Shown here in pieces: positions 23,587 through 33,043 of a stretch of 64,000 nt of DNA; within the stretch, counting starts at the first letter, position 1; each line of letters begins with the position of its first letter. The position numbers and the translations under genes were made by a program. The notes beneath the pieces were generated by a model. It was not told the DNA's origin. It did no database searches and worked only from the letters and a program-made list of their open reading frames with translations. Source of the DNA: JAZBPO01 sp963691775 (GTDB taxonomy: Bacteria; Pseudomonadota; Gammaproteobacteria; Pseudomonadales; Azotimanducaceae); NCBI GenBank assembly GCA_963691775.1, contig OY829369.1, positions 1,674,001 through 1,738,000 of the forward strand. The letters run 5' to 3'.

Positions 23587-24522
23587 ATGCCGTCTACGCC
23601 CGCTCTGGACTGGAATCTCGTTCGATCGTTCGTTGCCGTCGCCGACGCAGGCGCCCTGTCAAAGGGGGCGCGTCAGCTCGGGCTCGCGCATCCAACGATC
23701 GCGCGTCACATCCAGCAGCTTGAAGAAGCACTGGGCATTCGCCTGTTCGAACGCACCGGCTCAGGACTTGCCATCAACGAAGCAGGCGCGCGCCTCGCAG
23801 AAATCGGGCGGCGCATGCAGACAGACGCCAGCGCCTTCGAAGCCGTTGCCGAATCCATGCGCACCACGCGTTCAGGCGTTGTGCGCATCACCCATTCCGA
23901 ACTCATGAGTGATCTGGTGCCGGAGTTGCTGGCGCCCATGTTGCACAGCGACCCGGACGCCCGGCGCCAGTTCGAGATCATCGTCTCTGCGGACCAGCTC
24001 AATCTGCTCGAGCGGGAAGCCGATATCGCGATTCGCCACGTTCGGCCAGAGCAGTCAGAGCTCATCTGTCGTCACGTCGGCGCGATGCCCATGCGGGCCT
24101 ACGCCAGCCGCTCCTACACGGAGCGGTTCGGCATGCCGACCGCCGACTCACTCCAGGACCACTGGTTCATCGACGGCGCCTCCGAGCAGCCCTTCACCAT
24201 GGCGGTGGAACGCCTCGGCTTCCACATCCCCCAGGAGCGCGTGGCGTTCCGAACCGACTACCAGTACGCCCAGCGTCGAGCGGCTGCCTCCGGACTTGGC
24301 ATCGTCGCACTGCCGGCGTACATCGGCGACGCCGACCCCGAACTCGTGCAGGTGCTCACGGCGCCTTCAGAGGATCCGGACAGTGCGAGCGACGTCGCCG
24401 TCGAAGTGTGGCTGGTTTCCCGCCCTGGCGCTCGCCAGCAAAGGCTCCTAGCCGAAGTGGGCGATCACATTGCTGAACAGCTGCGCATCCGGTTCGCCGC
24501 TCCGCTGATTCACGCTGCATGA
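23587..24522 (+). CDS. LysR-family transcriptional regulator
   Basis: 311 residues from the ATG at 23587, with GAAAGGG upstream. The N-terminal helix-turn-helix reads LDWNLVRSFVAVADAGALSKGARQLGLAHPTIARHIQQLEEALGIRLFERT. The C-terminal periplasmic-binding-protein-like effector domain (residues ~90-300) includes READIAIRHVRPEQSELI, a pattern common in the group of LysR proteins close to GcvA/DsdC-like regulators of unknown effectors. Perfect palindromes lie in the upstream 100 bp between it and the divergent exported-protein gene, its most likely target together with itself. The effector is unknown. Confidence 0.88.
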   Translation: MPSTPALDWNLVRSFVAVADAGALSKGARQLGLAHPTIARHIQQLEEALGIRLFERTGSGLAINEAGARLAEIGRRMQTDASAFEAVAESMRTTRSGVVRITHSELMSDLVPELLAPMLHSDPDARRQFEIIVSADQLNLLEREADIAIRHVRPEQSELICRHVGAMPMRAYASRSYTERFGMPTADSLQDHWFIDGASEQPFTMAVERLGFHIPQERVAFRTDYQYAQRRAAASGLGIVALPAYIGDADPELVQVLTAPSEDPDSASDVAVEVWLVSRPGARQQRLLAEVGDHIAEQLRIRFAAPLIHAA

Positions 24523-24593
24523 CCGCGCTGCACGCCCGATACGCGATCGCTTGAGCGTAGACTGCGCGTTTCCGAGCACATGGACCGCGCGTC

Positions 24594-25625
24594 ATGATCG
24601 AACTCCCGCCCCTTCCGGCGCAGCCCGCCACGACGCCGTGGCCGACCAGGTCCTGGCCAAGCGCCGATCTGCCCGCCGCGGTCGATGCTGCGGCTCTCCA
24701 CGGCCTCGTGCGCACCCTCATCGATCTCCCCCCCGAGCACGGTGTCACCGATGCCGTCCTCGTGGTCCATCGAGGTGCGCTGGTGCTGGAGGCCTACGGA
24801 CCGGAGGCGAACGCACAGCGCACGCTGCAGTCATGGTCGATGGCAAAGAGCATGCTGCATGCCCTCGTCGGCGTACTCGTGCTTGACGGGCGCATCGATC
24901 CCGAGGCGCGCCTGCCCGCACCCGAATGGCAGGCAGACGGCGATCCGCGCGCCCAGATCAGCTGGCGCGATGCACTGCGCATGCGCTCCGGTCTTGCCTT
25001 CGCGGAGGACTACGCAAACGCGGGTGCATCCGACGTGATCGAGATGCTCTGGGGCGCCGGCAAAGACGATGTCGCCCGTTACGCAGCCGACAAGCCGCTT
25101 GAGCACGCGATTGGCAGCGTTTTCAACTACTCGAGCGGCACCACCAACATCCTTTCGCGCGCCATTGGCGAACTCATCGGCGGCGGCGAAGCAGGCATGC
25201 GTGCCTTCATGACCGAACGCCTGTTCGCGCCGCTCGGCATGCTATCGCCCCTGCCGAAATTCGATTCGCGGGGCACCTGGAAGGGTTCGAGCTTCTGCTT
25301 CTGCACCGCGCAGGATTTCGCCCGCTTCGCACTGCTCTACCTGCGTGACGGACTCTGGGACGGTGAGCGTCTGCTGCCCCCGGGCTGGGCGGACGATGCG
25401 CGAACGCCAACGCACCTGGAGCCGGACGCGGCGTACGGCAGCCACTGGTGGGTCGATCATCGCGATCCGACCCGGTTCTTTGCCTCGGGCTACGAGGGCC
25501 AGCGTATTCTGATCGATCCGGCCCGCGACCTGATCGCCATGCGCTTCGGCCGAACGCCGAATGAACGTGCGCCAGAAGTCATGGAGCCACTGCACGCGAT
25601 TCCGGCCCTGTTCACGCGCGCCTAG
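24594..25625 (+). CDS. Serine hydrolase, class C beta-lactamase / NylB-like family
   Basis: 343 residues without an obvious signal peptide, so probably cytoplasmic. The SxxK motif is Ser82-Met-Ala-Lys85, the YxN/YxS motif is Tyr179-Ser-Ser in FNYSSGTTNILSRAI, and SHWWVDHRDPTRFFASGYEGQ carries the third conserved region with His and Gly. This is the beta-lactamase family PF00144; the Tyr-Ser-Ser variant and the motif spacing are like 6-aminohexanoate-dimer hydrolase and esterases of family VIII. It is likely an amidase or esterase, not an antibiotic-resistance enzyme. It converges with the diguanylate cyclase gene, sharing 4 bases. Confidence 0.85.
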   Translation: MIELPPLPAQPATTPWPTRSWPSADLPAAVDAAALHGLVRTLIDLPPEHGVTDAVLVVHRGALVLEAYGPEANAQRTLQSWSMAKSMLHALVGVLVLDGRIDPEARLPAPEWQADGDPRAQISWRDALRMRSGLAFAEDYANAGASDVIEMLWGAGKDDVARYAADKPLEHAIGSVFNYSSGTTNILSRAIGELIGGGEAGMRAFMTERLFAPLGMLSPLPKFDSRGTWKGSSFCFCTAQDFARFALLYLRDGLWDGERLLPPGWADDARTPTHLEPDAAYGSHWWVDHRDPTRFFASGYEGQRILIDPARDLIAMRFGRTPNERAPEVMEPLHAIPALFTRA

Positions 25626-26806
25626 GCGACCGCATAGCCCGAGGGGCGCGGATCACTGGGCGAGACGCAGACACGATTGCGCCCCATCTCCTTGGCCATG
25701 TAGAGGCCGCGATCCGCCCGGTCGAGCAGGTCCTGAACGTCACCGTCGGCTTCGTCGAGCGCCGCGACGCCGAAGCTCGCCGTTAGCTGCACGCGCGCGC
25801 CCTGAGTTTCCAGGCCCGCAAGCGCGAAGCTGTGACAGAGACGGTGGGCGACCTGCCTGCCTCCGTCGATATCCGTATCCACCAGCAGGAGCGCGAATTC
25901 CTCCCCTCCGACTCGTCCGACCAGATCGCCCTGCCGCAGTTCCGAGGAGAGGTGGGCCGCGAAGCGACGCAGTGCGAGGTCACCCACGCCGTGGCCGTAG
26001 GTATCGTTGATGCGCTTGAAGTGGTCAAGATCCGCCATCACCGCCGTGAGCGCCGCTCCCGTGCGCCGCGCCTGACTGATGCTGCGCAGTGCGCCGTCCT
26101 GGAAACCGCGACGATTGAGCACGCCCGTGAGCTGATCGGTGATCGCCAACTGCTTCATCTGCTCAGAAAGATCCGTCGCGACGAGGAACACCATGCACGT
26201 GCCGATGCCCGCATAGGCAGCCGGAAGCGTGAGGAAGTGCATGGCCGCGAAGAGTTGCATCCAGTCCGGGGCCCCGCCCGCGCCGCTGATGATCGCGAAG
26301 CCACCGCTGGCAAGCAGCACGCAAGCGAGCAGACCGAGCAGGGAGACCGACGCCCATTCGGCCGCGAGCACCGCCGGGCCACGCAGCAAGACCGAGATAG
26401 CGGCCAACAGAACTGCGCTGGAATAGACCGGCACCAGTCCTGCGGCGAGCCCCCGATGGAGGTCGATCGCAGCGAACCAGATGACCGCTGCCAGAATGAC
26501 ACAGCCCCCGCCGAGCATCAGTCGGCCCCGCGCGGGCAGACCGGCGCGCATTCGAAAGCCGGCGAGCACGAGCGAGACAGTTGCAACGGCAAAAGCGTTG
26601 CCGAGCACCCAGTCCTCGGCAAGCCCGCCGCGCAGCAGCTCGCCACGCAGCAGACACCCCCAATGGCAGCTCGCGGCGACAAAGGCTGCCGCCCAGGCGA
26701 GCAGGTGGGCCTTGGCGTCAATCCAGCGCCAGACCATGAGCATGACGATGGCGAAGAGCACGCTGATCAGGCCCAGCGCCACCAGAACATAGACGTTCGC
26801 GGACAT
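25622..26806 (-). CDS. Membrane diguanylate cyclase (GGDEF)
   Basis: 394 residues. About seven transmembrane helices occupy residues 1-200 (from VLVALGLISVLFAIVMLMVW on). A short linker with LAITDQLTGVLNRRGFQ leads to the GGDEF domain (residues ~220-385): catalytic GRVGGEEFALL and, five residues upstream, RQGD, an RxxD allosteric I-site. It should convert two GTP to c-di-GMP and be product-inhibited. The membrane part has no named sensor domain. The downstream gene is unrelated; a REC-PAS-GGDEF-EAL protein is encoded 8 kb away. Confidence 0.9.
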   Translation of the reverse strand: MSANVYVLVALGLISVLFAIVMLMVWRWIDAKAHLLAWAAAFVAASCHWGCLLRGELLRGGLAEDWVLGNAFAVATVSLVLAGFRMRAGLPARGRLMLGGGCVILAAVIWFAAIDLHRGLAAGLVPVYSSAVLLAAISVLLRGPAVLAAEWASVSLLGLLACVLLASGGFAIISGAGGAPDWMQLFAAMHFLTLPAAYAGIGTCMVFLVATDLSEQMKQLAITDQLTGVLNRRGFQDGALRSISQARRTGAALTAVMADLDHFKRINDTYGHGVGDLALRRFAAHLSSELRQGDLVGRVGGEEFALLLVDTDIDGGRQVAHRLCHSFALAGLETQGARVQLTASFGVAALDEADGDVQDLLDRADRGLYMAKEMGRNRVCVSPSDPRPSGYAVA

Positions 26807-27001
26807 GAATCCTCCGCGGTGCTTGGGCGACCACCGTACACCGCCCCTGCAGCCGCTGCCTCCTTTCGCCTGCGCGGACGGCGACGCGCACGGGACGAAC
26901 GGTCGCGGACGGCCAATGGCGGCCTCTCCAGCGCGGATGGCAGTGACGACCGCGGCCGCGTACCGTCAGCGGCTCGCACGCAAGCGCGAGGACAGAAATC
27001 G

Positions 27002-28282
27002 ATGCCCACGCCCGTCGACATGACCAAGTGCCCACTGCACGAGGTCGACACCTTCGATCCAGAGTTTCTACAGGACCCGCATCCCTTCTACCGGCGCCTG
27101 CGCGAAGAAGCGCCCGTCTATCGCGACCCGAAGAACGGCATCGTTTACGTATCGACGTACGCGCAAGTCATGGAAGCGCTCGCCAAGCCGCGCATCTTCT
27201 CGAACAGATTCGCTCGCCAGCTCCGCGCTGGCGCATCAGATGGCGGCGCTTCGGCGCGAGAGCGGGCGATCAGCGCCCGCGGCTGGCAGCCCGCCGACAC
27301 GCTACTCACTGCCGACCCACCGATCCACACGCGCTACAAGAAGCTCGCCGGCCGCGCATTCACCCAAAGACGCGTGGCGACCATGAACGCCTACGTCGAG
27401 ACCGTGATCCACGAACTCCTGGACGGTTTCGCTGGCGACGGCCGCTGCGAGTTCAAGTCCCAGTTCGCGAATCTGCTGCCCATGTACGTGATCTGTGATG
27501 CGCTCGGATTCGATCGCGCCCACCGCGACCACTTCCGCGCCTGGTCGGACGCATTCACGCTGCAGCTTTCGGGCATGGCAACCCCCGATCAGCGCATCTG
27601 GTGCGCAGAACAGATCGTCGAGGCGCAGCACTATTTCGTTGAGGTCTGCGACCAGCGCAGGCGCGCACCGCAGGACGATGTCTGCAGCGACCTGGTCACG
27701 GCCCGTCTCGAGGACGAGGCAGGCAACGAACGGCCGCTGTCGCCCGAGGAGCTCATCTCGGTGATCCAGCAGATCCTCGTCGCCGGCAACGAAACCACAG
27801 CACACACGTTGACTACGGGTATCTACTACCTGCTCACGAATCCAGAGGCTCTGGAACGCCTGCGCAGTCGACCCGCGCTCGTGGGAAATTTCGTCGAGGA
27901 ATGCCTGCGCATGCTCACGCCAACAAACAACATGTGGCGCGTGGCAACCGAGACGACCGAGCTCGGCGGCGTGCCCATTGCAAAGGGCGATCTGCTGCTG
28001 CTCCGATTCGGCTCTGCGAATCGTGACGAAGCAAAGTTTCCCGACGGCGACCGCTTCGACATCGAACGCGAGAACGCACAGGAGCAGATCGCCTTCGGCG
28101 CCGGGGTGCATCTATGCCTCGGCCAATTGCTCGCGCGCAAAGAGATGCAGCAGGCCTTCCCGATCATCCTCGAGCGCCTGCCCAATATGCGCCTCCTGGA
28201 CCCGCCCGAACGCTTCCGGTACGTCCCTTCGATCCTGCTGCGCGGCGTCGAGCGGCTCGAGATTGCCTTCGACCCCAGCTGA
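27002..28282 (+). CDS. Cytochrome P450
   Basis: 426 residues from the ATG at 27002; the frame stays open 1.2 kb upstream but that stretch is antisense to the diguanylate cyclase gene. All P450 landmarks are present: I-helix AGNETT (Ala261-Thr266), ExxR at Glu300-Arg303, and the heme loop FGAGVHLCLGQ with the axial Cys372. It is a soluble class I enzyme needing ferredoxin and reductase partners, which are not encoded nearby. Sequence style (DPHPFYRRLREEAPVYRDP, PNMRLLDPPERFRYVPSILLRG) resembles CYP107/CYP125-type bacterial P450s that hydroxylate fatty acids, terpenes or steroids. The presence of lipid-degrading genes in the window fits such substrates. Confidence 0.92.
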   Translation: MPTPVDMTKCPLHEVDTFDPEFLQDPHPFYRRLREEAPVYRDPKNGIVYVSTYAQVMEALAKPRIFSNRFARQLRAGASDGGASARERAISARGWQPADTLLTADPPIHTRYKKLAGRAFTQRRVATMNAYVETVIHELLDGFAGDGRCEFKSQFANLLPMYVICDALGFDRAHRDHFRAWSDAFTLQLSGMATPDQRIWCAEQIVEAQHYFVEVCDQRRRAPQDDVCSDLVTARLEDEAGNERPLSPEELISVIQQILVAGNETTAHTLTTGIYYLLTNPEALERLRSRPALVGNFVEECLRMLTPTNNMWRVATETTELGGVPIAKGDLLLLRFGSANRDEAKFPDGDRFDIERENAQEQIAFGAGVHLCLGQLLARKEMQQAFPIILERLPNMRLLDPPERFRYVPSILLRGVERLEIAFDPS

Positions 28283-28366
28283 CCTGTGCGCCATCGCCGT
28301 ATCCGGTTGCGGCGGCCCTGCGGGCGGCGTTTCATACGGGTGGGGCGCAACGCAGGGACGCGGGAC

Positions 28367-30325
28367 ATGGCAGGAAGGATGCTCGGCCGGAGAATCAGGC
28401 ATGGCTGGCTACTGCTGGCTCTCATAGCGACCGCAGGCCATGCCGATATCCTCGAACAGGACGCACAGCGCTTCGGACGCCTACCGACCATAGGCGACGC
28501 TCGCCTCTCGCCGGACGGTACGCAGCTCCTCACCCTCATCGCCTTCGAAGGCGCCTATCAGGTCGGCATTCGTGACCTCGTCACCGGCGCCTCGAAGATT
28601 CTCCTCTCCACCAATGGCGTCGAATTCCGCTATCAGTGGTGCGAGTTCGCGAGCGCGACGCGCGTCGTCTGCAGCCTGCGCAAGGCCGACGAGCTGGTTG
28701 CGGGCAGCGGGAGCCCCTATCTCGGCTACCGCGAGCGACGCACCATCCGCGAACACCTCATCGCCGTGGACATAGACGGCGAGAACGTCCTTCAGCTTGT
28801 GCCAAGAGCCCGCACTCGAACGGGCGGTGACGTCGTCTGGAATGCCGTCGATCAGGACAACATCATCGCCTGGCTACCCAGCGAGCCGGATCACGTTCTC
28901 ATCCAGATCGCACGCGAGGACCGGCTCTGGCCATCGGTGTACCGCCTGGACATCAGACGTAACCGGCTCGAGCGCGTGCTCGGCTTCCGCGCCGACGTCA
29001 GCGCATGGCGTGCTACCCCGAATGGAGAGGTCCGCCTCGGCTTCGGGGTGCGCAACGGTGAGCCATTCGCAGCGCGCGTGAACGGCCGTTCGCTTGAAGA
29101 AATCGATCTGCGCAGCGCTGGACTCGGCGGCATACCCAGCGCCATCGCACTGGAAGCGGGCGGGCCGGCATGGGTCATCGCCCGCGGCGACGCCGAGCAC
29201 GGCGGACTCATGGCGTTCGATCTGGAGTCCGCGCAGCGCATCGGCACACCCGTGCGCGTTGAGAATGAAGAAGTGTTGAGCGTGCGCGTGGACAGGCGTA
29301 GCGGCGCGCCGATCGCGATCACGATCGCCGATCCGAAGCCCCGTACCATGGCACTCGAGGACGAACTCGCCGAGACCCTCGACGCCCTGGCGAAGGCCCT
29401 GCCCGATCGAAGCATCACGCTCGTGGATCGAGACGCGCATCGGCAGCGACATCTGCTGCGGGTGGATGCGCAGGGCCGTGCGCCGGAACTCTGGTTCTAC
29501 GACCGCAGCGCGGAACGGCTCGCACGCATCGCCCCGCACTACCCCGAACTCGAGGCCGTCTCGCCGACGACGCCCTGGTCCTACAGGGCGCGCGACGGAC
29601 TCCGTATCCCCGGCTGGCTCACGCGCCCGGACAGCTCAGGGCCAGGGCCGACCATCCTGCTGCCTCACGGCGGCCCCTGGGCCCACGATACGGGGCGCTT
29701 CGATTATCTGGCCAAGTTCCTCGCGGCACGCGGCTATGTGGTTCTACAGCCCAACTACCGCGGATCCACGGGCGAAGGCCGAACGCTAGAAGCTGCCGGC
29801 GAGCACGGCTGGGGGACGTCGATGCAGGATGATCTCTTCGACGGCCTCGACGCCCTCGTCGAAGCCGGCATCGCAGATCCGGAGCGCGTATGCGTACTCG
29901 GCGCAAGTTACGGTGGCTATGCAGCGCTGCTTGCCGCGTTTCGCGACGCCGAACGCATCCGCTGCGCCGCGTCCTATGCGGGGGTCAGCGATCTTGAAGC
30001 GCTTGACCGCTACTGGCGAAGTTTCATCGGCACCGCCTCCAGCCTCGCCCGCCTCCCCCCGCCCGCCGCGCGCACAGCCCTGTCGCCGATCGAAAACGCT
30101 GATGCCGTCTCCGTTCCGGTGCTGGTGATGCACGGCGCCGAAGACCGGGTCGTTACCGTCGAGCACTCGCGGCGCCTCGCGGAGGCGCTGAAACGCGCGG
30201 AGTCCGACGTTCGCTACGTCGAGCAGCCCTTCGGAGACCATCACCTGTCGCGTGCCGCCGATCGCATCGAGTTCCTGACCGAAATCGGCGCGTTCCTGGA
30301 CCGGCACCTGACAGCCGGGCGCTAG
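28367..30325 (+). CDS. Exported S9-family peptidase (dipeptidyl aminopeptidase/acylaminoacyl-peptidase-like)
   Basis: 652 residues from the ATG at 28367, with AGGGA upstream; a second ATG at 28379 is possible. A signal sequence (RHGWLLLALIATAGHA) is followed by a divergent beta-propeller (residues ~40-370) and an alpha/beta hydrolase domain with HGGPWAH, nucleophile Ser514 in GASYGGY, Asp593 in GAEDRV and His625 or 626 in GDHHLSR. The arrangement resembles the first S9 peptidase of the window, but the two are only distantly alike. It starts 84 bases after the P450 stop; no functional link is evident. Confidence 0.87.
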   Translation: MAGRMLGRRIRHGWLLLALIATAGHADILEQDAQRFGRLPTIGDARLSPDGTQLLTLIAFEGAYQVGIRDLVTGASKILLSTNGVEFRYQWCEFASATRVVCSLRKADELVAGSGSPYLGYRERRTIREHLIAVDIDGENVLQLVPRARTRTGGDVVWNAVDQDNIIAWLPSEPDHVLIQIAREDRLWPSVYRLDIRRNRLERVLGFRADVSAWRATPNGEVRLGFGVRNGEPFAARVNGRSLEEIDLRSAGLGGIPSAIALEAGGPAWVIARGDAEHGGLMAFDLESAQRIGTPVRVENEEVLSVRVDRRSGAPIAITIADPKPRTMALEDELAETLDALAKALPDRSITLVDRDAHRQRHLLRVDAQGRAPELWFYDRSAERLARIAPHYPELEAVSPTTPWSYRARDGLRIPGWLTRPDSSGPGPTILLPHGGPWAHDTGRFDYLAKFLAARGYVVLQPNYRGSTGEGRTLEAAGEHGWGTSMQDDLFDGLDALVEAGIADPERVCVLGASYGGYAALLAAFRDAERIRCAASYAGVSDLEALDRYWRSFIGTASSLARLPPPAARTALSPIENADAVSVPVLVMHGAEDRVVTVEHSRRLAEALKRAESDVRYVEQPFGDHHLSRAADRIEFLTEIGAFLDRHLTAGR

Positions 30326-30328
30326 GGC

Positions 30329-31279
30329 TCACGCGTCGCGAATGTGCACGTCGCGCTGCGGTACGGGAATGGTGAGCCCGGCATCGCGAAGCCCGGTCCA
30401 AACCGCGAGATTGACGCGGTACTGGACCTCGAAGAACGCAGTCGTGGGCACCCAATAGCGATAGGAGAGCTCGATGCCGGACTCGCCGAAGGACTGAATG
30501 CCCACCTGCACGGCGGGATCGGCAACTACGCCCGGCTCGGCCGTGAGCGCCGCCGTGACCACTTCGATACCGCGCACCGGATCGTCGCCGTAGGACACCT
30601 CGACCGTGCCTTCCACAACGCGATTCTCGCGCGAATTCACGAGCACTTCGCCAATGAGATGCTTATTGGGAATGATGATCTGCTCACCGTCCTCGTTGGT
30701 GAGATGGGTCATCGCGAGATTGATCTCCTCCACCACGCCGTACTGCTCGACGACGCGCAGCGTGTCACCGACGCGGAAGGGCCGCGTCAGAATGATCACG
30801 AGGCCCGCGCCGTAGTTCGACACCGGAAGCTGGAGCGCGAAGCTGGCACCGAGCGCGAGGCCACCGATCGCTGCGATGAAGGGCGCTACGGAAATGCCGA
30901 TGTTCTCGACCGCAATGACGACGAATGCGGCGATCACCCCGATGCGAACGACCGAAGCAATGAACTGCCGGAGCGTGATGTCTATGTTGCGGCGTTCCTG
31001 GAGCGACAGCACCAGGCCGTGAAGACGATTGGCGAGCATCACGCCGAGCAGCATGATAATCGCCGCCCCGATGAGCTGGAACGAATAGGCGATCACGAAG
31101 TCGAGGATCTGATCCCAGGCTTCCGTGAACCAGGCAACTTCCTCCTGGACCGCGGCGAACGGGTCTTCGCGAAGCTCCTCGAGGCGCGTTGCCAACTCGA
31201 CCTCGCGCTCGGTCAGAGCGGCATCGGCCGCTGCGGCCGCAGGCGCTTCGGGTGATGCGCCGGTCACGGGAGACTGCAT
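30329..31279 (-). CDS. MscS-family small-conductance mechanosensitive channel
   Basis: 316 residues from the ATG at 31277-31279, chosen because GGAGG stands 5 bases before it (alternatives ATG 31291 and TTG 31297). A helical N-terminal region (residues ~20-45, ELATRLEELREDPF) precedes three transmembrane helices; TM3 ALGASFALQLPVSNYGAGLVIILTRPFRVGDTL shows the MscS pore-helix pattern of alternating Ala and Gly. The cytoplasmic part has HLTNEDGEQIIIPNKHLI and a beta/alpha C-domain. The channel relieves osmotic downshock. Likely the last gene of a minus-strand operon with purC. Confidence 0.9.
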   Translation of the reverse strand: MQSPVTGASPEAPAAAAADAALTEREVELATRLEELREDPFAAVQEEVAWFTEAWDQILDFVIAYSFQLIGAAIIMLLGVMLANRLHGLVLSLQERRNIDITLRQFIASVVRIGVIAAFVVIAVENIGISVAPFIAAIGGLALGASFALQLPVSNYGAGLVIILTRPFRVGDTLRVVEQYGVVEEINLAMTHLTNEDGEQIIIPNKHLIGEVLVNSRENRVVEGTVEVSYGDDPVRGIEVVTAALTAEPGVVADPAVQVGIQSFGESGIELSYRYWVPTTAFFEVQYRVNLAVWTGLRDAGLTIPVPQRDVHIRDA

Positions 31280-31310
31280 GCTGTCCTCCATCGCCAAGGC
31301 GACACGCGCC

Positions 31311-32249
<939 letters not shown>

Positions 32250-32259
32250 CGGTCCCGTA

Positions 32260-33024
32260 TCAATTCGCGTTCTGGCCGCCGTCCACCATGTACACGGAGC
32301 CGGTCAGAAAGGAGGCCTCATCGGAGGCGAGGAAGCAGAGCAGGCTGGCGACATCGCTCGGCACGCCGTAGCGCTGCAGCGGAATCCGGCTCGCGATGAG
32401 GTCGTGCGCGGCCTGGCCGTCGCCCGGCACCATGCCGTCCTCAAGCGAGCGCATCATGCGCGTTTCCAGCGGCGCGGGGTTCACGGTGTTTACCCGGACG
32501 CGCTGAGGCGCGCCCTCCATGGCAGCTGAACGCATGAGTCCGATCACTGCGTGCTTGCTGGTGTTGTAGGGCGTGATGCCAGCCGCACCGGTCACGCCGG
32601 CAATGCTCGAAAGGATGAGAATCGTGCCGCCGCCACGGCGTTCCAGTGCCGGCATGGCGGACTTGATGCCGAGCCAGACGCCACGAACGTTGACGGCCAT
32701 GACTGCATCGAAATCCTCGACCCGCTGCTCGGTAATGGGGGCAACCTTGCCTTCGACGCCCGCGTTGGCGACGAAGCAATCGAACCCTCCGAAGTGCGCC
32801 TCCACCTCGGCGACCAGGCGGTCGTTGTCTTCGGGCTGCGTGACATCGGCGACGCAGGTCATGGCAGCCTCCCCGAATGGCGCTGCGGCGCGGGCGAGCG
32901 CCTCTCCGTCAAGATCAGCGAGGCAGACGCGCGCCCCCTCGTCAACGAACTTACGGGCGGTCGCAACCGCAACCTCGCCTGCCCCACCCGTGATCACCGC
33001 TACCTTGTCAGTCAGTCGACCCAT
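32260..33024 (-). CDS. SDR-family oxidoreductase with altered nucleotide-binding loop
   Basis: 254 residues. Fold is clear from NAGVEG (residues ~86-91), SSIAGVTGAAGITPYNTSKHAVIGLMR with the Ser-Tyr-Lys triad, and the C-terminal FLASDEASFLTGSVYMVDGGQN. The N-terminal dinucleotide loop reads VITGGAGEVAVATAR, where classical SDRs have TGGxxGIG: the last glycine pair of the TGxxxGxG motif is missing. The loop could still bind NAD(P) in a rearranged way or may be impaired. The reaction is unknown. Located between purC and the Cys/Met PLP gene, same strand, 10-20 bp spacing. Confidence 0.85.
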   Translation of the reverse strand: MGRLTDKVAVITGGAGEVAVATARKFVDEGARVCLADLDGEALARAAAPFGEAAMTCVADVTQPEDNDRLVAEVEAHFGGFDCFVANAGVEGKVAPITEQRVEDFDAVMAVNVRGVWLGIKSAMPALERRGGGTILILSSIAGVTGAAGITPYNTSKHAVIGLMRSAAMEGAPQRVRVNTVNPAPLETRMMRSLEDGMVPGDGQAAHDLIASRIPLQRYGVPSDVASLLCFLASDEASFLTGSVYMVDGGQNAN

Positions 33025-33043
33025 CGCCGCCCTCTCCCTTCGT

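Noticed and set aside
24594..25625. Beta-lactam resistance gene
   Set aside because: It is a PF00144 serine hydrolase with a Tyr-Ser-Ser motif and no signal peptide, closer to NylB or family VIII esterases.
25832..28282. Open frame that would extend the P450 to 816 residues
   Set aside because: The first 390 codons are antisense to the diguanylate cyclase gene and give a low-complexity Arg/His-rich peptide; the P450 fold starts at the ATG 27002.
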